A stretch of DNA of 64,000 nucleotides from Aquilaria yunnanensis (lineage: Eukaryota; Streptophyta; Magnoliopsida; Malvales; Thymelaeaceae): positions 58,092,501 through 58,156,500 of the forward strand of contig CM077596.1 of assembly GCA_039654915.1 (NCBI GenBank), in the 5' to 3' direction. A program made the position numbers and the translations under genes. The notes under the pieces were generated by a model. It did not search any database, was not told the DNA's origin, and worked only from the letters and a program-made list of their open reading frames with translations. Below are positions 46,301 through 56,519 of the stretch, piece after piece (position 1 is the stretch's first letter; every line of letters starts with the position of its first letter).

Positions 46301-46963
46301 TTTACTTCATCTCATCACTTTCATTGTGGTCCCAGTGAATGGCTTTCTGATTCATTTTTTATTAGGGTACTGGCGGATGGTCATGTTCCATGGGCATGTG
46401 AAGCATTTTCCAAACACCATAAGCAGCAGCTACTCCAATCACCAGCTCTCTTCTGGTAAGCTTTTGATTCTGCCTTCAGTCTATCCATAAAGAGAATCTA
46501 TGATTAAGGTTGCAGGCCTCTCTACAATGGAAGCTTTTCGGGTCAGGTAGCTGTAAGTCAGACAACATATCACATGAGTGTGCCTAATGAAACATAGTTA
46601 AATAAATGACGTGATAGGAATCATCAATTCATCATGTTGTATGACCTGATTCCCACTTAGTTCGATGTTCTCTGCTATCTACATTTTGTTTGCCCCATGG
46701 TTCTTTTGAAGACAGCATCATTCAGAAGAAGATATTGGACGCATTTTTGTTGCACCTTTTGATCTGTTAAACTCTGCAACCGATTATTAAATGCTTGTTA
46801 CCTTCTTAGGTGCTGGAGGCTATTGATGATCAAACTCTGGAATCATGGCCTTCTTGATGCCAGCACGATGAACAACTGTAACCTGATTCTTGAAGAACGC
46901 ACAAATACAGAATCCAATGCTGCAGAAGATGGAGACAGAGTTGATAGAGAACCTCGGATATAA
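39015..46963 (+). CDS. VRN2: VERNALIZATION2-like Polycomb PRC2 subunit (VEFS-box, Su(z)12 family), 14 coding exons
   Basis: Su(z)12-type subunit of Polycomb Repressive Complex 2, which supports H3K27 trimethylation at target genes in the nucleus. Exons: 39015-39140, 39918-39973, 41181-41245, 41364-41416, 42040-42093, 42172-42231, 42900-42946, 43038-43129 (alternative donor at 43171), 43463-43721, 43971-44019, 45502-45585, 46108-46187, 46366-46455, 46810-46963. All junctions are GT-AG and in phase, giving 422 residues (436 with the alternative donor). The N-terminus has LLIYCKPVELYNILHHRAVYN. A C2H2 finger uses C89, C92, H105 and H110. A basic RQRRKRLK is near 156-163. The VEFS box covers about 272-400, with acidic SDRDSEDEVDDD and WNHGLLDASTMNNCN. 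The EMF2 middle segment is absent because exon 2 joins straight to the RLLPGTVIFNYRDY segment, which marks VRN2. An in-frame ATG at 38964 would add 17 residues but is probably intronic. Confidence 0.93.
42535..42735. repeat. SINE-like fragment in VRN2 intron 6
   Basis: The words CCTTAATCCCAACTTGGGATTGGCGGCT resemble the 3' part of plant Au-type SINEs, which have a 'TTxxTCCCAA...TTGGGxTxGGC' motif. A second related fragment is in intron 10. Polymerase III boxes and a target duplication were not identified, so the call is limited to the motif. Confidence 0.4.
43294..43336 (+). repeat. Homopolymer (C)31(A)12 in VRN2 intron 8
   Basis: Thirty-one consecutive C residues at 43294-43324 are followed by twelve A residues. 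The tract lies in the intron about 130 bp upstream of exon 9. Poly-C of this length is rare in plant DNA and may vary in length or be mis-sized by sequencing. Confidence 0.9.
44085..44140. repeat. SINE-like fragment in VRN2 intron 10
   Basis: Contains CCTTAATCCCAACTAGTTGG followed by GATTGGC, the same Au-SINE-like 3' motif as at 42535-42735, here next to repeated ATCAATCAACCA words. Only the 3' portion is visible. Confidence 0.4.
45826..45843 (+). repeat. (G)18 homopolymer in VRN2 intron 11
   Basis: Eighteen consecutive G residues lie just downstream of a pyrimidine-rich tract (45760-45802). Could form a G-quadruplex on the coding strand. Probably a length-variable microsatellite. Confidence 0.9.
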
Positions 46964-47882
46964 GAGCTTACTGCTGCGGTATTTTCATTTTGCTCTCAAA
47001 GTCCCAGCCAATTTTCTAGTAGTTCTTCACTTTCATTACCCCCTTCCGAGCCTCTTCTCATTGTTGTAACTTACATTATGAACACTGAAAATACTGAACT
47101 TTGTGTAGCTGCAATTCAAATAGATGAAATTTCTCCTCATCTGTTCACATCTCTGGGTTTTGTCCATGGTTCTTGTGGATCCTATAAAGTTGTTCAATCT
47201 CCCATTCTGCAAGATTTCACCAGAAGCCCTCCAATTTTAGCAAAAATTGGGACCATCAGGCTTAGACCCTGAGATGGCAGCAGATGTGGGACTAAGGTAG
47301 GATCTTTATTCTATCCATATAACATTGGGCTCGTGGCCCACATTATTACTATTATTACTTTGTTTCTATGAGAAATTTCACGTATCTATTAATCCGAACA
47401 ATTTTGGGCATCACGCTCAGCAATACAGAAAAGTTCTTGTGGAAGCGATTCTGTTCATACAACGCAAGCGTTGCGTTGTTGGCAACAGAATGTGATAACA
47501 TATTAACTTTCCTAAAGCAATGTGAAATTAACCCACGAAGGAAGAACACAAGTCAGATGCAGTTGCACTCCTTCCTACCTGGCCACTGCAAGTCAAAATT
47601 CAAACCGCCAACACTTGCGGCCCAAAGAAACCGCAATGTTTGAATGTATAGAAACAATGGGTCATATATATAGACATTGGATATGGATACATTGAATTTA
47701 TTTGTAGATAATTACCGGATAATTTAATTAGTCAAGATTTCAAATTTTGTTTTGATAGTGTGAAAGAAAAATAGAGAAAAAGGGTAGATTGTCAAACCAT
47801 GGTGTATAATTATGATATCAACCTAGATTCGGGGAATATAACTATAATGTATTTATATGTGTGTGGGGGCGCACAAATTAAC
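46964..47882. other. 3' UTR and downstream flank of VRN2
   Basis: The 3' UTR probably covers at least 46964-47290 by base composition, but no unambiguous polyadenylation site could be fixed. From 47640 the DNA is AT-rich and featureless. Small overlapping open frames on both strands at 47355-47643 are not recognised. Confidence 0.45.
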
Positions 47883-47884
47883 TA

Positions 47885-48173
47885 CTCCTTCCATCCCAAT
47901 TTAGATGAAACGTATTCTTTTTTGGGATGTTTTAAAACGTTAAAACGTTTCCTTTTTTAGAAAAAGTTTAAATAATTAAATTATCCTTTTATACAAAACC
48001 TAATAAAGACTTTTTTTTTAAATTCCACTTAATCTCTCACTATACAAAACCCAAAAAAGAATTTTTTTTAATTATTATTTAAACTTTCACTACATAAAAA
48101 AAATAACACAAATTATATACATCTTAATCTTCGTACCCAAAAAAACGTTTCAAGTAAATTCGGACAGAGAGAG
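47885..48173. mobile_element. Stowaway (Tc1/mariner) MITE
   Basis: The left end is CTCCTTCCATCCCAATTTAG. The right end is the inverse of CTCTCTCTGTCCGAATTTAC, close to the CTCCCTCCGTCCCA-type consensus of plant Stowaway MITEs. TA flanks both ends (47883-47884 and 48174-48175). AAACGT words lie next to each arm (GATGAAACGTATTC and ACGTTTCAAG). 289 bp, non-coding. Confidence 0.85.
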
Positions 48174-48175
48174 TA

Positions 48176-48499
48176 TTTTGATATTGTGGTTATATATTTT
48201 AAAGTAAGTGCATCTATGGTTCATTTTCAAGTATTCATACATTTGTTACATACTGGACGTGACTAAAAATTACGGCGGAGTTATGTGATAGATTATAACA
48301 AGTTTTCATAATAAGTGTTTTTATGAATAGTGTCACACTGTTATAGTAGCATTTTTTTGTGGCCAGCCCAGCTTCTATTCTCGGGCCACAGGATGTCCGG
48401 AACCAAAAAATGGTCAAACTATGTAGTAAGTCATTTATTTATCTTAGATAATATGTTTTGGTCTTCAAACTTTAAATCATACATTGTTGCCTCTCAACA
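48176..48499. other. No feature recognised
   Basis: Spacer between the Stowaway MITE and dispersed repeat copy B. Overlapping opposite open frames at 48235-48512 are not recognised. Confidence 0.4.
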
Positions 48500-48910
48500 G
48501 CACCCACCCTGACTACAGTGCTCCTTTTCTGGCTGAACCAATACTTGTAATGTTTGTTTTTGGCTCGGAAGATGCCCAATTATGAAATAGGTCCTCTGTT
48601 TGTCTATAATGATATTGTTTAGTCCACAAATTTTAAAATTAAGCATTTTTGTCACCCTATTCGAACAACCCCAAAAGATGTTCTAAACTTTTGATTTTTA
48701 TATTTCAAACCCCCAAACTTACATGAGTTATAGTTAAAACCCCAGTTTATCCTCAAATCCCAAATCAAATTGGCTACCAACATCTTCAAAACATTTCAAT
48801 TGTTCAAGACCTTTAAATTAATCATGACTTAGCTTTGAATTTATGACTTTTTTAACATTTTTCTACATAAATAATCAGTACAAAAAAACGTGTTCCTTCA
48901 TCGATCCACC
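48500..48910 (+). repeat. Dispersed repeat, copy B
   Basis: Diverged second copy of the repeat at 9040-9470, in the same orientation, with AAATAGGTCCTCTGTTTGTC, GATTTTTATATTTCA, TTATCCTCAAATCCCAAAT, TACCAACATCTTCAAAACA and AATAATCAG in the same order. Non-coding. Confidence 0.65.
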
Positions 48911-49401
48911 CGGCAACAAAGTGTGGATCAGTCGCCACTACATGCCTAATTCTACAAATTAAACCATAAAACCGTAACCCTAAAAGGGTAATTATTCAGA
49001 TATTTTCCAAAACTTCAATATTTCTTGGTTGTTGATAAAAATATTTATCCAGATATATTAATATGGCCAGACTATGGTACACTGTAAGTATGTGTATCGA
49101 GCTTGCAGTTATTTATGACTGCCATTCGTTGACGAAGTTGGCATGTGGTCACAGTTGATGAGGTCAACAATTGCTCATGGTTGAGGTCGAGTTGACGGAC
49201 GAAAGGTGAGCCTTGATGAGCTGAGATCGGAGGGCGTCGAAGGGAACACAAGTTTGGAGATTTGCGGATGTAGGAGTAGGACTCCGAAGCTGAAGTCGAG
49301 AGAGAGGAAGATGAGCTGCTTGAACCATAGAGGATGGGAGTTGAGAGGTTCCTAGAAGAAGTCTGTTGGAGATCTAGCTAGTTGTTGGACTGGTGGCTAG
49401 A
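48911..49401. other. No gene recognised
   Basis: Purine-rich stretch at 49180-49400 with GAG/GATGA words on the plus strand. No open frame or element boundary was identified apart from the LTR edge proposed at 49402. Confidence 0.4.
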
Positions 49402-50902
49402 TGATGAATATTTATAAGTGTATTGCTATTAAGGGTTTAAATCATTATTATACATTTTGAATATGATTAATTTCTCTATTCTGAGCATTTTTTCATTATG
49501 TTACTATTTACGCATTTTTACTATTCACCGAGTCATTATTCACCGCTTACTATTCATCAATCACTATTCACCGCTTACTATTTATATGCGTATTTCACTG
49601 TTTATATACGCATTTTACTGTTTATATGCGTTTTCTCTATTCATTAATATAAAATAATTATTTTTTTTACATAGGTAAAATCATCACTTGGCGACCATTC
49701 ATGAAAAAAATCATATCTTGAACTGTAGATGTCAGAACTGAGTGATTCCAAATTCATCTGAAAGCCAACACATAGATCTTTAACTTTGCTTCATTCCATA
49801 AGCTAGTTTGATTTTTTTCATTGCCGCAATCTGATTATAGATGAAATCATTCATTTTTTCGTGTGCTAAAGAGCTGTTTTGGTAGAAAAATCATAACTTG
49901 AGCTACGGATGTCCGATTTGAATGAGCAAGCTATCGATTCGAAGCTAAAGAATAGATCTACAAGTCTTGTGCTTTAAGGAAAAGATGATTTGATGTGTAC
50001 AGTGGTTGAAAAATTAAAAGAAGTTGCAGCCCATCATTGTTGATTTGTATTTACCTATATTTCACTATTTCATTTTACCATTTCACCCACCCCAAAAACT
50101 CTATAAATAGGCACCTTAGGGGGAGGGTGAAGAGGATGCCATTTTCTTAGGCCTCATTTATGTTTTAGTATCAAAGTTAGCTTTTCTCCTTTGTTCTTGT
50201 TCTTGTTTTCTATACCGAATGTCTGTCCAAGTGTTTTCTTGTTCTTCCTTTGATCTTTCAATCCATGTTCATTTCATCTTTCTACATGTTGTTTACTTTT
50301 ATCATGGCTAACTAATCTTTCTTTTGTTAAGGTGAAAGGGTGAAGCTTTTGGTATGAAGGTTATGATTGATTTGAATGTATCACAACTTTAACGGTATTT
50401 TCTTCCTTAATCTATTTAACTTTCCTCTTTATTAAGTAGGAGTCTTGATTCATCATAGTCAATCATTAGCACAAAAGGTACTTGATTCCCTCTGTAGAAC
50501 ATGGCTCTGCCGGCTATATTGGAATCTTGAGTTATTGTCGACAAAGGTTGGCATGATAGATACTTGAACCCATTAGCAAGCATTGGCGTTTTAAGATCAA
50601 TGAAAGTTAATACTAAATAAATTCCTCGATTAGGACCTCATTTATATGTGGATCCTAATTGAATGGTAAAATGGGCTAAAATTAATTATAACCGATATAC
50701 TAGAAGTGGATCCCTTAACCTTAGTTATTTTATTTGAATTTGAATTTTTAATCAAAACTTGTTCACACCTTTCACGAGAACCTTCTTTCACTTTTGTAAT
50801 TTATATTTCTTAATTTGCTTCCTTGTGGTTCGACACTCAGACTCCCGAAATTTTATTATTTGCTACAACCTACACTTGGGTTACAACTGCTAGAGTGCAA
50901 CA
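49402..50902 (+). mobile_element. Candidate solo LTR, about 1.5 kb
   Basis: A core promoter, CTATAAATAG, is at 50101-50110. The end resembles gypsy LTR 3' ends (GTGGTTCGACACTC then TTATTTGCTACAACCTACAC). Proposed termini are TGATGAATAT and GAGTGCAACA, with flanks CTAGA (49397-49401) and TTAGA (50903-50907) agreeing at 4 of 5 bases. Inside are repeated TACTATTCACCG words (49510-49580) and two related blocks around 49700 and 49890 with ATCATA-CTTGA-CT-GATGTC. No primer site or coding DNA follows. Confidence 0.5.
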
Positions 50903-50907
50903 TTAGA

Positions 50908-52084
50908 CCTGAGATTTTTCATTGATTTCTTTAAGGCTGCAAATCTTATGCTAGCTTCCTCTGTTTGCACAATGGAATCCCATCTCCTACTTAGTTATGG
51001 ATTGTGTTTCTGCATAAAATTCATACTTTCTTCTTTCTCTTCATTTTCCAATCCAGCTTCTAGTGGCTTAATAAGTCTGCTTTTAGATTAAAGGAAGGTT
51101 AAGTTGCATCATGAATCGAGGAGAAGAGATTCAGATCTTCGCTTTAGCTCTTTAACTGTAAGAACAACACTTTTGACTGTAAAAAAAAAATAGTAGCAGT
51201 TAAAATTACAACCTTAACTAAATACAGAAATTGTAAATTAATCATAAACTTGTCCGAAGGAACAATAACCTAGACAAATAAACCACGATATTCATCAAAG
51301 GAACAATAATATAAAGTTAATCAACAATGATATGAACTAAAGGAATAACGACTCCAACTAAATAAAGCGATTAATGTGAAGGGAACAACGATTTCAATTA
51401 AAGAAACAAGAACTAGATAATGAAAGAATATTAATATTAACTAAAAAAACAAAAAATGAGATAAAAAAAGAACAATAATATCAAATGAAGAAACAACAAT
51501 AATACTTTTGATAAATATCACAAAAGTGTTGGACTATCCTGTACTCTGAGTATTTTATAGTTACTCATACGGGCCTAACAATAAGTCCACCATAACTATT
51601 GCTAAAAAGGAAAAAAGGTCAAATCCCTCACTAAGCTTTTCAATATAGGTGGATCACATACTATAGTCTTTTCACAATTAAATGGCACATTAACTTTACA
51701 TTATTAGCGGAAATTGGCCACTATCATAATTTTTTTCCAACTACATGATGAGTTGGAATATTTTTTTATGATTAGGTGACATACATGGCATGTATATGTG
51801 AGTGTGCCCAAAAGACTTAAATGAAAGAATTTGAAGGACCAATTAGCAAGTTTTACCAAAGTAGTGGTGCAAGATTCTTTGTTGTGGGATATTCTTTCTG
51901 GGCTTTGTTGTACGATGAGCAAAGCCACCGACCTAGTGCAAGTAGGCTTCAATTTGGAAGGGAATGGTGAGAAATTGCCAAGGGATTTGGGAAATTAGTC
52001 AATTGTGACTATGATTTGGTGTAAAATTGATATGTTCGCAATAATGCCAATGATGAAGGTGTGGCAAAAATCTTTGATTAGAGG
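50908..52084. other. No gene recognised
   Basis: AT-rich. The stretch 51220-51500 repeats GGAACAATAA/GAACAACGA-like words roughly every 35-45 bp without clean periodicity. The minus-strand open frame at 51704-51952 is not recognised. Confidence 0.4.
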
Positions 52085-52089
52085 CAGGC

Positions 52090-54674
52090 TGTTATATCCC
52101 TCCTAGTTGAAAACTTGATGAGCGAGGTAAGATCGTAAATTCCTAGCTTAAATACCTTAATTAGAGGTGAAATAGCAAAATTAAATAAATTATCCAAGAG
52201 TTAGTTAGTTCCAAATGGTTTATGATGCTAGATTTGCCTGAGGGTAAAATGGTAATTTTGTAACTTGAAGGGTCAAGACAAGTCCTAAGAGTAAAAATGT
52301 CATTTTTCAAAACTCAAAGCCTAATTTAGCATTTTTGACTAAGCATTTAAAAACCCCAAGTAACTGCTTGGGAAGGAGTAAATTTACAAAATTTAAAGAA
52401 GTTTCGGGGGGAAGAATTTTTGTTGTTTTAAAAATGGTTTAAAGAGATGAGGTTGTTACTATTCACCCCATCTCTTTCTTCATTTTTGTGGCTCCCAAAA
52501 CCCTTCATGATTCCTAGCTCAAATCTTTTCAAAAACAAGATTTCTTGGTGAAAATTGAATGCTTTCTTGGTGCCCATGAGAAATTTTACACTTGTTTTGA
52601 TGTTTTTGAAGCTCAAAGGATGTTTTTGTGCTTACACGTTCTTAAATTTGCAAGGTATGGTTTTCATCCTTGATTTTACTTGTTTTTTAAGCTATGTTTA
52701 GCTTGGGTTTTGTTGGGTTTGTGTTAATTTGGAGCCATGAACCTTTTTTGTGCCTTTGAACCTAGGAAACCTAGATGACCCTTTGGAATTAAGAATTATT
52801 GGCGTGTGATGTTTGGTTGTTGCTAATTCAAGGTTAATTGGGATAAGAGATTTTTGGTTTATGCTTAATTGATGTCATTCATACCTTTCTTGTAGTGAAA
52901 TTTATGTGAAATTGATGAATGACATTGATTGGTGGATAATGTTGTACATGGTGGACTAATGTTGATTTCAAGCTTAGTATGATGTTATGGGGCATCATTG
53001 GCATTGAAGGAAATGGTGAATTGTGGCCTAGGAGTGTTGTTTTTCAAGTGTGTGAAGTGGGAAAACATCCTAAGCATGTTTGGAGGGGTTTAAAGGCCTC
53101 TGAAGGTGCTTAAGGTGTAAGGTGCTACTTTTTTGTGTAGGGCCCTGGGCACCAAAGCCATGGCCCTAAAGGTGCTTGAAGGACCCAAGACAATAGGGAT
53201 ATGCTCCTAAAAAGTGGAAGCCACGGCCTTGGGTACAAAGGTCAAAAAATGAAGGGTTTTCTTGAACGGGGGCTTTGGGGGAGGTCCTAGGGAAGGGTGC
53301 CTAGTGTACCTAAGGGTGAAGGATAACTAGTGGTGCCTTGGGATCTCCGAAACTCACCTAGAAGCTAGGAATTTCCTTAAGATTTATAGGTTACAAGTTT
53401 ACCCATGGAGAAAACTAGTTTAATTGGCCACAATAGTACACCATTAGTTCAGGTGTAGGGTTTTGTACCATTAGAGCCTAGCTAGGCTTTCGGGTTTAAG
53501 GTCCCGATACGGGAACCTTAGTGGACCTAGGTTGGTTCCTTGGAATCTAGTGAATGTGAGTCCAACCATGGAAATTGCTACTACACTAGGGTGAACCAAG
53601 CAATGGTGTTTAGGTAAGCACCATGAGTGAAGGTTTAGTGTACTTGTAGTCTAGGCAAGCTTACTTGAGGCATAAATGTGAACCTGGTGCACTCTTGGTA
53701 GGGTTTTAAGGTGGAAGCTTAGTACACAAGTGACCTAGGTAAGCTTAATATCTTGAGACACTATGTGGAGGCTTAGTACACCTAGTGAGTTCTTTGGAAC
53801 TCAAGCAAGTTGAATCAACCATGTTCACTTGTACAACAATCAAAGGAAGGCTAAATGGTGAGTTATGCTCACTGTGTTTGTAAGTCAAGGTTCGGTAGGA
53901 GTAAGTTAAAGGCTAGAACTCACTAAAAATAGAGTAATACCCATGACAGGGCTAGGTAGAGGACAAGTCCTAAGAGACTGAAATGCTATGCACATAGGTT
54001 GAGGCATTGCATTGTAAAAGCTCGCAATAGAATTTTGATTCTCACTCCCTAAGTGTTTGTTGTGCAGATTTTGGGTCTTGTTAAGCCAGCAACCATTAAG
54101 AGTTGTTGAGCTAAGTTCACGAGTAGATATTATGTTTATTTGAATCTCTATTTTTCTAGTTTATGCTTCACTCATTGGTTATGTTATGGTACTAACTACT
54201 ATTGTTTATTTGGCTGACAAAGGTTACTGAATCAAAAGACAGCGCTTGTGGAGTTTGCCACTGGGAGTTTGCTCTAAGATGAGAGCTTTATTGTGGATTT
54301 CAGTAGTGGAATTTAGTGTATAGTTTTCATACACTAATTGCCTTCAATGTATATGGTAGAGTAGTGGACCCTAGAGTCACTCTTGGGTGTAAGCGTAGTC
54401 TACTTTTGTATTGGATGCTTGCACACGGTTGATTATATGTAGTTAATCACGTAAATGTTTTATATGCTTTGACTGCTTTAAAAATTTGGATTCTAGTGAA
54501 AGCCAAAGCAATGTTTTATTATTTATATTATATTTTGTTATGGTTTTGTTAGTTAAGTCAAAGCATAGCTCATGTATGATTGCATAGTAGGTTAATTAAC
54601 TAGGAGCATGAAAGTTTAAAGTAATGTATATGTAATAAATTAGCCAATTGTGACTAGTGTGGGATATGTTCTCA
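52090..54674 (+). mobile_element. Candidate solo LTR or LTR-like block, about 2.6 kb
   Basis: Starts TGTTATATCCCTCC, followed by GAGCGAGGTAAGATCG and AAATTCCTAGC, wording that resembles the start of long gypsy (Tekay/Del-type) LTRs. A possible end is GGGATATGTTCTCA at 54674. The flanks CAGGC and TAGGT differ at two positions, both C/T. The interior has degenerate repeated phrases (GGTTTAGTGTAC, AAGCTTAGTACAC, CTAGGTAAGC) at 53530-53880. There is no coding capacity. Boundaries are tentative. Confidence 0.4.
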
Positions 54675-54693
54675 TAGGTTTTTTGGGCAGGGT

Positions 54694-55248
54694 TAGGGAT
54701 GGTAAGTGGGTGGGTGAAATCCATCATCCGTGGATATCCGCCCGTAACGAGTGGTAAATGGGTAAGAATACCCATGATGGAGCAGACATGGGTGGCAATT
54801 CACATCCGTCAAACAGGTGGGGTAACGGGTACAGGGTATCCATCATGGGTAAATCTGTCCCGCTTACCCGCAAAACCCATGAGTATAAATTCCTACTCAT
54901 TAATCATAATGGGATGCAACACTTACATTTAACTAATATTTTATATTAATTTTCATTGAATAATTTCTTGTATGTATGTTATGATTTAATGTATTTTATG
55001 ATTTTGTTGTATTATATGTGGAGAATGACTTTGTATGTATTTTTCATATTTTATTTTTATGAAATTTAAAAAACAAAATTTAAAACCGTAGGTTATCAGC
55101 AGGTATGGATTATCCTCGGGTCATGGGGGTGGGTAAGATTTTTTATCCGCTTGCGGATACCCACAAAGTTGCGGGTTTTAAAAAAACCGAGGGCACGGAT
55201 GACAGGCAGGGGGGTATCCATGCCGGATCCGCCCTATTACCATCCCTA
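54694..55248. mobile_element. hAT-type MITE (TAGGGATGGTAA termini)
   Basis: The perfect 12-bp inverted ends are TAGGGATGGTAA and TTACCATCCCTA. The flanks GGCAGGGT (54686-54693) and GGCAGGGC (55249-55256) agree at 7 of 8 bases, the hAT length. The subterminal regions are packed with GGGTA, ACCCATG, GATATCCG and GCGGATACC words in both orientations. The 555 bp code for nothing; small frames at 54699-54949 are translations of these repeats. Confidence 0.88.
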
Positions 55249-55256
55249 GGCAGGGC

Positions 55257-55946
55257 CATAAGTTTCCATATCATGGTGAATGATGGAAATGGATATTGAT
55301 GGAAGGGATGATGGCAGAGGCAGCAGCAATGTAATGGGCAATGATGGCATCAAAGGGGATGAGGGCTTGGTGGAAATTTTTGTTTTGGCGTCAAAAGGAT
55401 ATTGGCGTCAGATGAGAGATTAAGGTGAAGAGGGATGTTGCGCAGAGCATTAACCTTGGAGGGGATGGTTGTGTAGGTGGAGGTAATGTAGTGGGAAGTG
55501 GCGTCAAAGGTTATTATTTGAGGGGAGAAGTTGCCATGTGAAGACGACCGAGAATGGTTAAGGTCCGGGAATGCTGAACAAAGAAGTGTTATTATTTTTA
55601 AGTTGGTGACCTATGTGCATCAATGAATATAGCTCGGTAATAAATGTAGTAATTTACCCAAAAGAATGGTAATTATGTGGTTTTATTTATTTATATTATT
55701 TAACAAACATAACAAAATATTCTAAAAAATGAAATATTCACTCAGTTTGTTTTGTAAGTGGCTAATTTGCTTACACTCAAAACAATAGTACTAGTTTTCA
55801 CTCGATTACAAAAATGAGTGGGCGATTTAACTAAAAAATAACTGTAATGGGTGATGTCCGCTATTGTAAAAAAGTTTAATAGGGGATTTGCCTTTTTTGC
55901 TTTACTATAAATTAGATAGTTCTATTGTAACATATGACTGCAAAAT
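55257..55946. other. No gene recognised
   Basis: The stretch 55260-55570 is purine-rich (GATGG/GGCGTCAAA words recur), like interiors of Mutator-like elements in this window. The rest is AT-rich. No terminal repeats were identified. Confidence 0.4.
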
Positions 55947-55947
55947 A

Positions 55948-56188
55948 CTCCATCTATCCAGTTTTTTTTATAAAATTTTCCTTTTTAAGGATGTTTCAAA
56001 ATGAATGCTACATTTCCAAAAGTGTGAAAGAATTTTTCTAATTTTATGTTTATTTTTTTTTTACTTTTTCAAATTAATGTTAAATTGTTTCTAGAGTAAT
56101 TTTTGAAAAAAAAAACACACTAGAAGACAGAATTTTTTTAACATTATGTATTTGAAAGTTGTAAACAAAATGGAGTGGATGAAGCTAG
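55948..56188. mobile_element. Stowaway-like MITE, diverged
   Basis: The left end CTCCATCTATCCAGTTTTTT and the right arm (GGAGTGGATGAAG) are imperfect inverted repeats like the Stowaway consensus. TA occurs at both edges (55946-55947 and 56189-56190). 241 bp, AT-rich, non-coding. Less certain than the copy at 47885 because the right end has drifted. Confidence 0.6.
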
Positions 56189-56519
56189 TACATGATGCAT
56201 AGCAAGAAAGATCATAAAAAAAATCAAAAACTAATTAGACACTCTTGAGAATGTCAAATATTCTTAGTTTAAATCACTACGGTTGTGCTTTTTTAGGATA
56301 ATTTAATTTAAATTAATTGTAGAATTATTATATTTTGGAGTTCTTTTGAAAATAACCCTTTTGATCCATCAAGTAACAGCTTTATGAGAAAGATGCAAAT
56401 GTGTCACTAGTTTTATGTCATGAGTTTAAATCTGTTATGATGTATATTTTGAAGTACATATGTCATCAATATTTTTTTACCAGGTAAATAAGTCATTGTT
56501 GAAGTGAATGTTGTCATCT

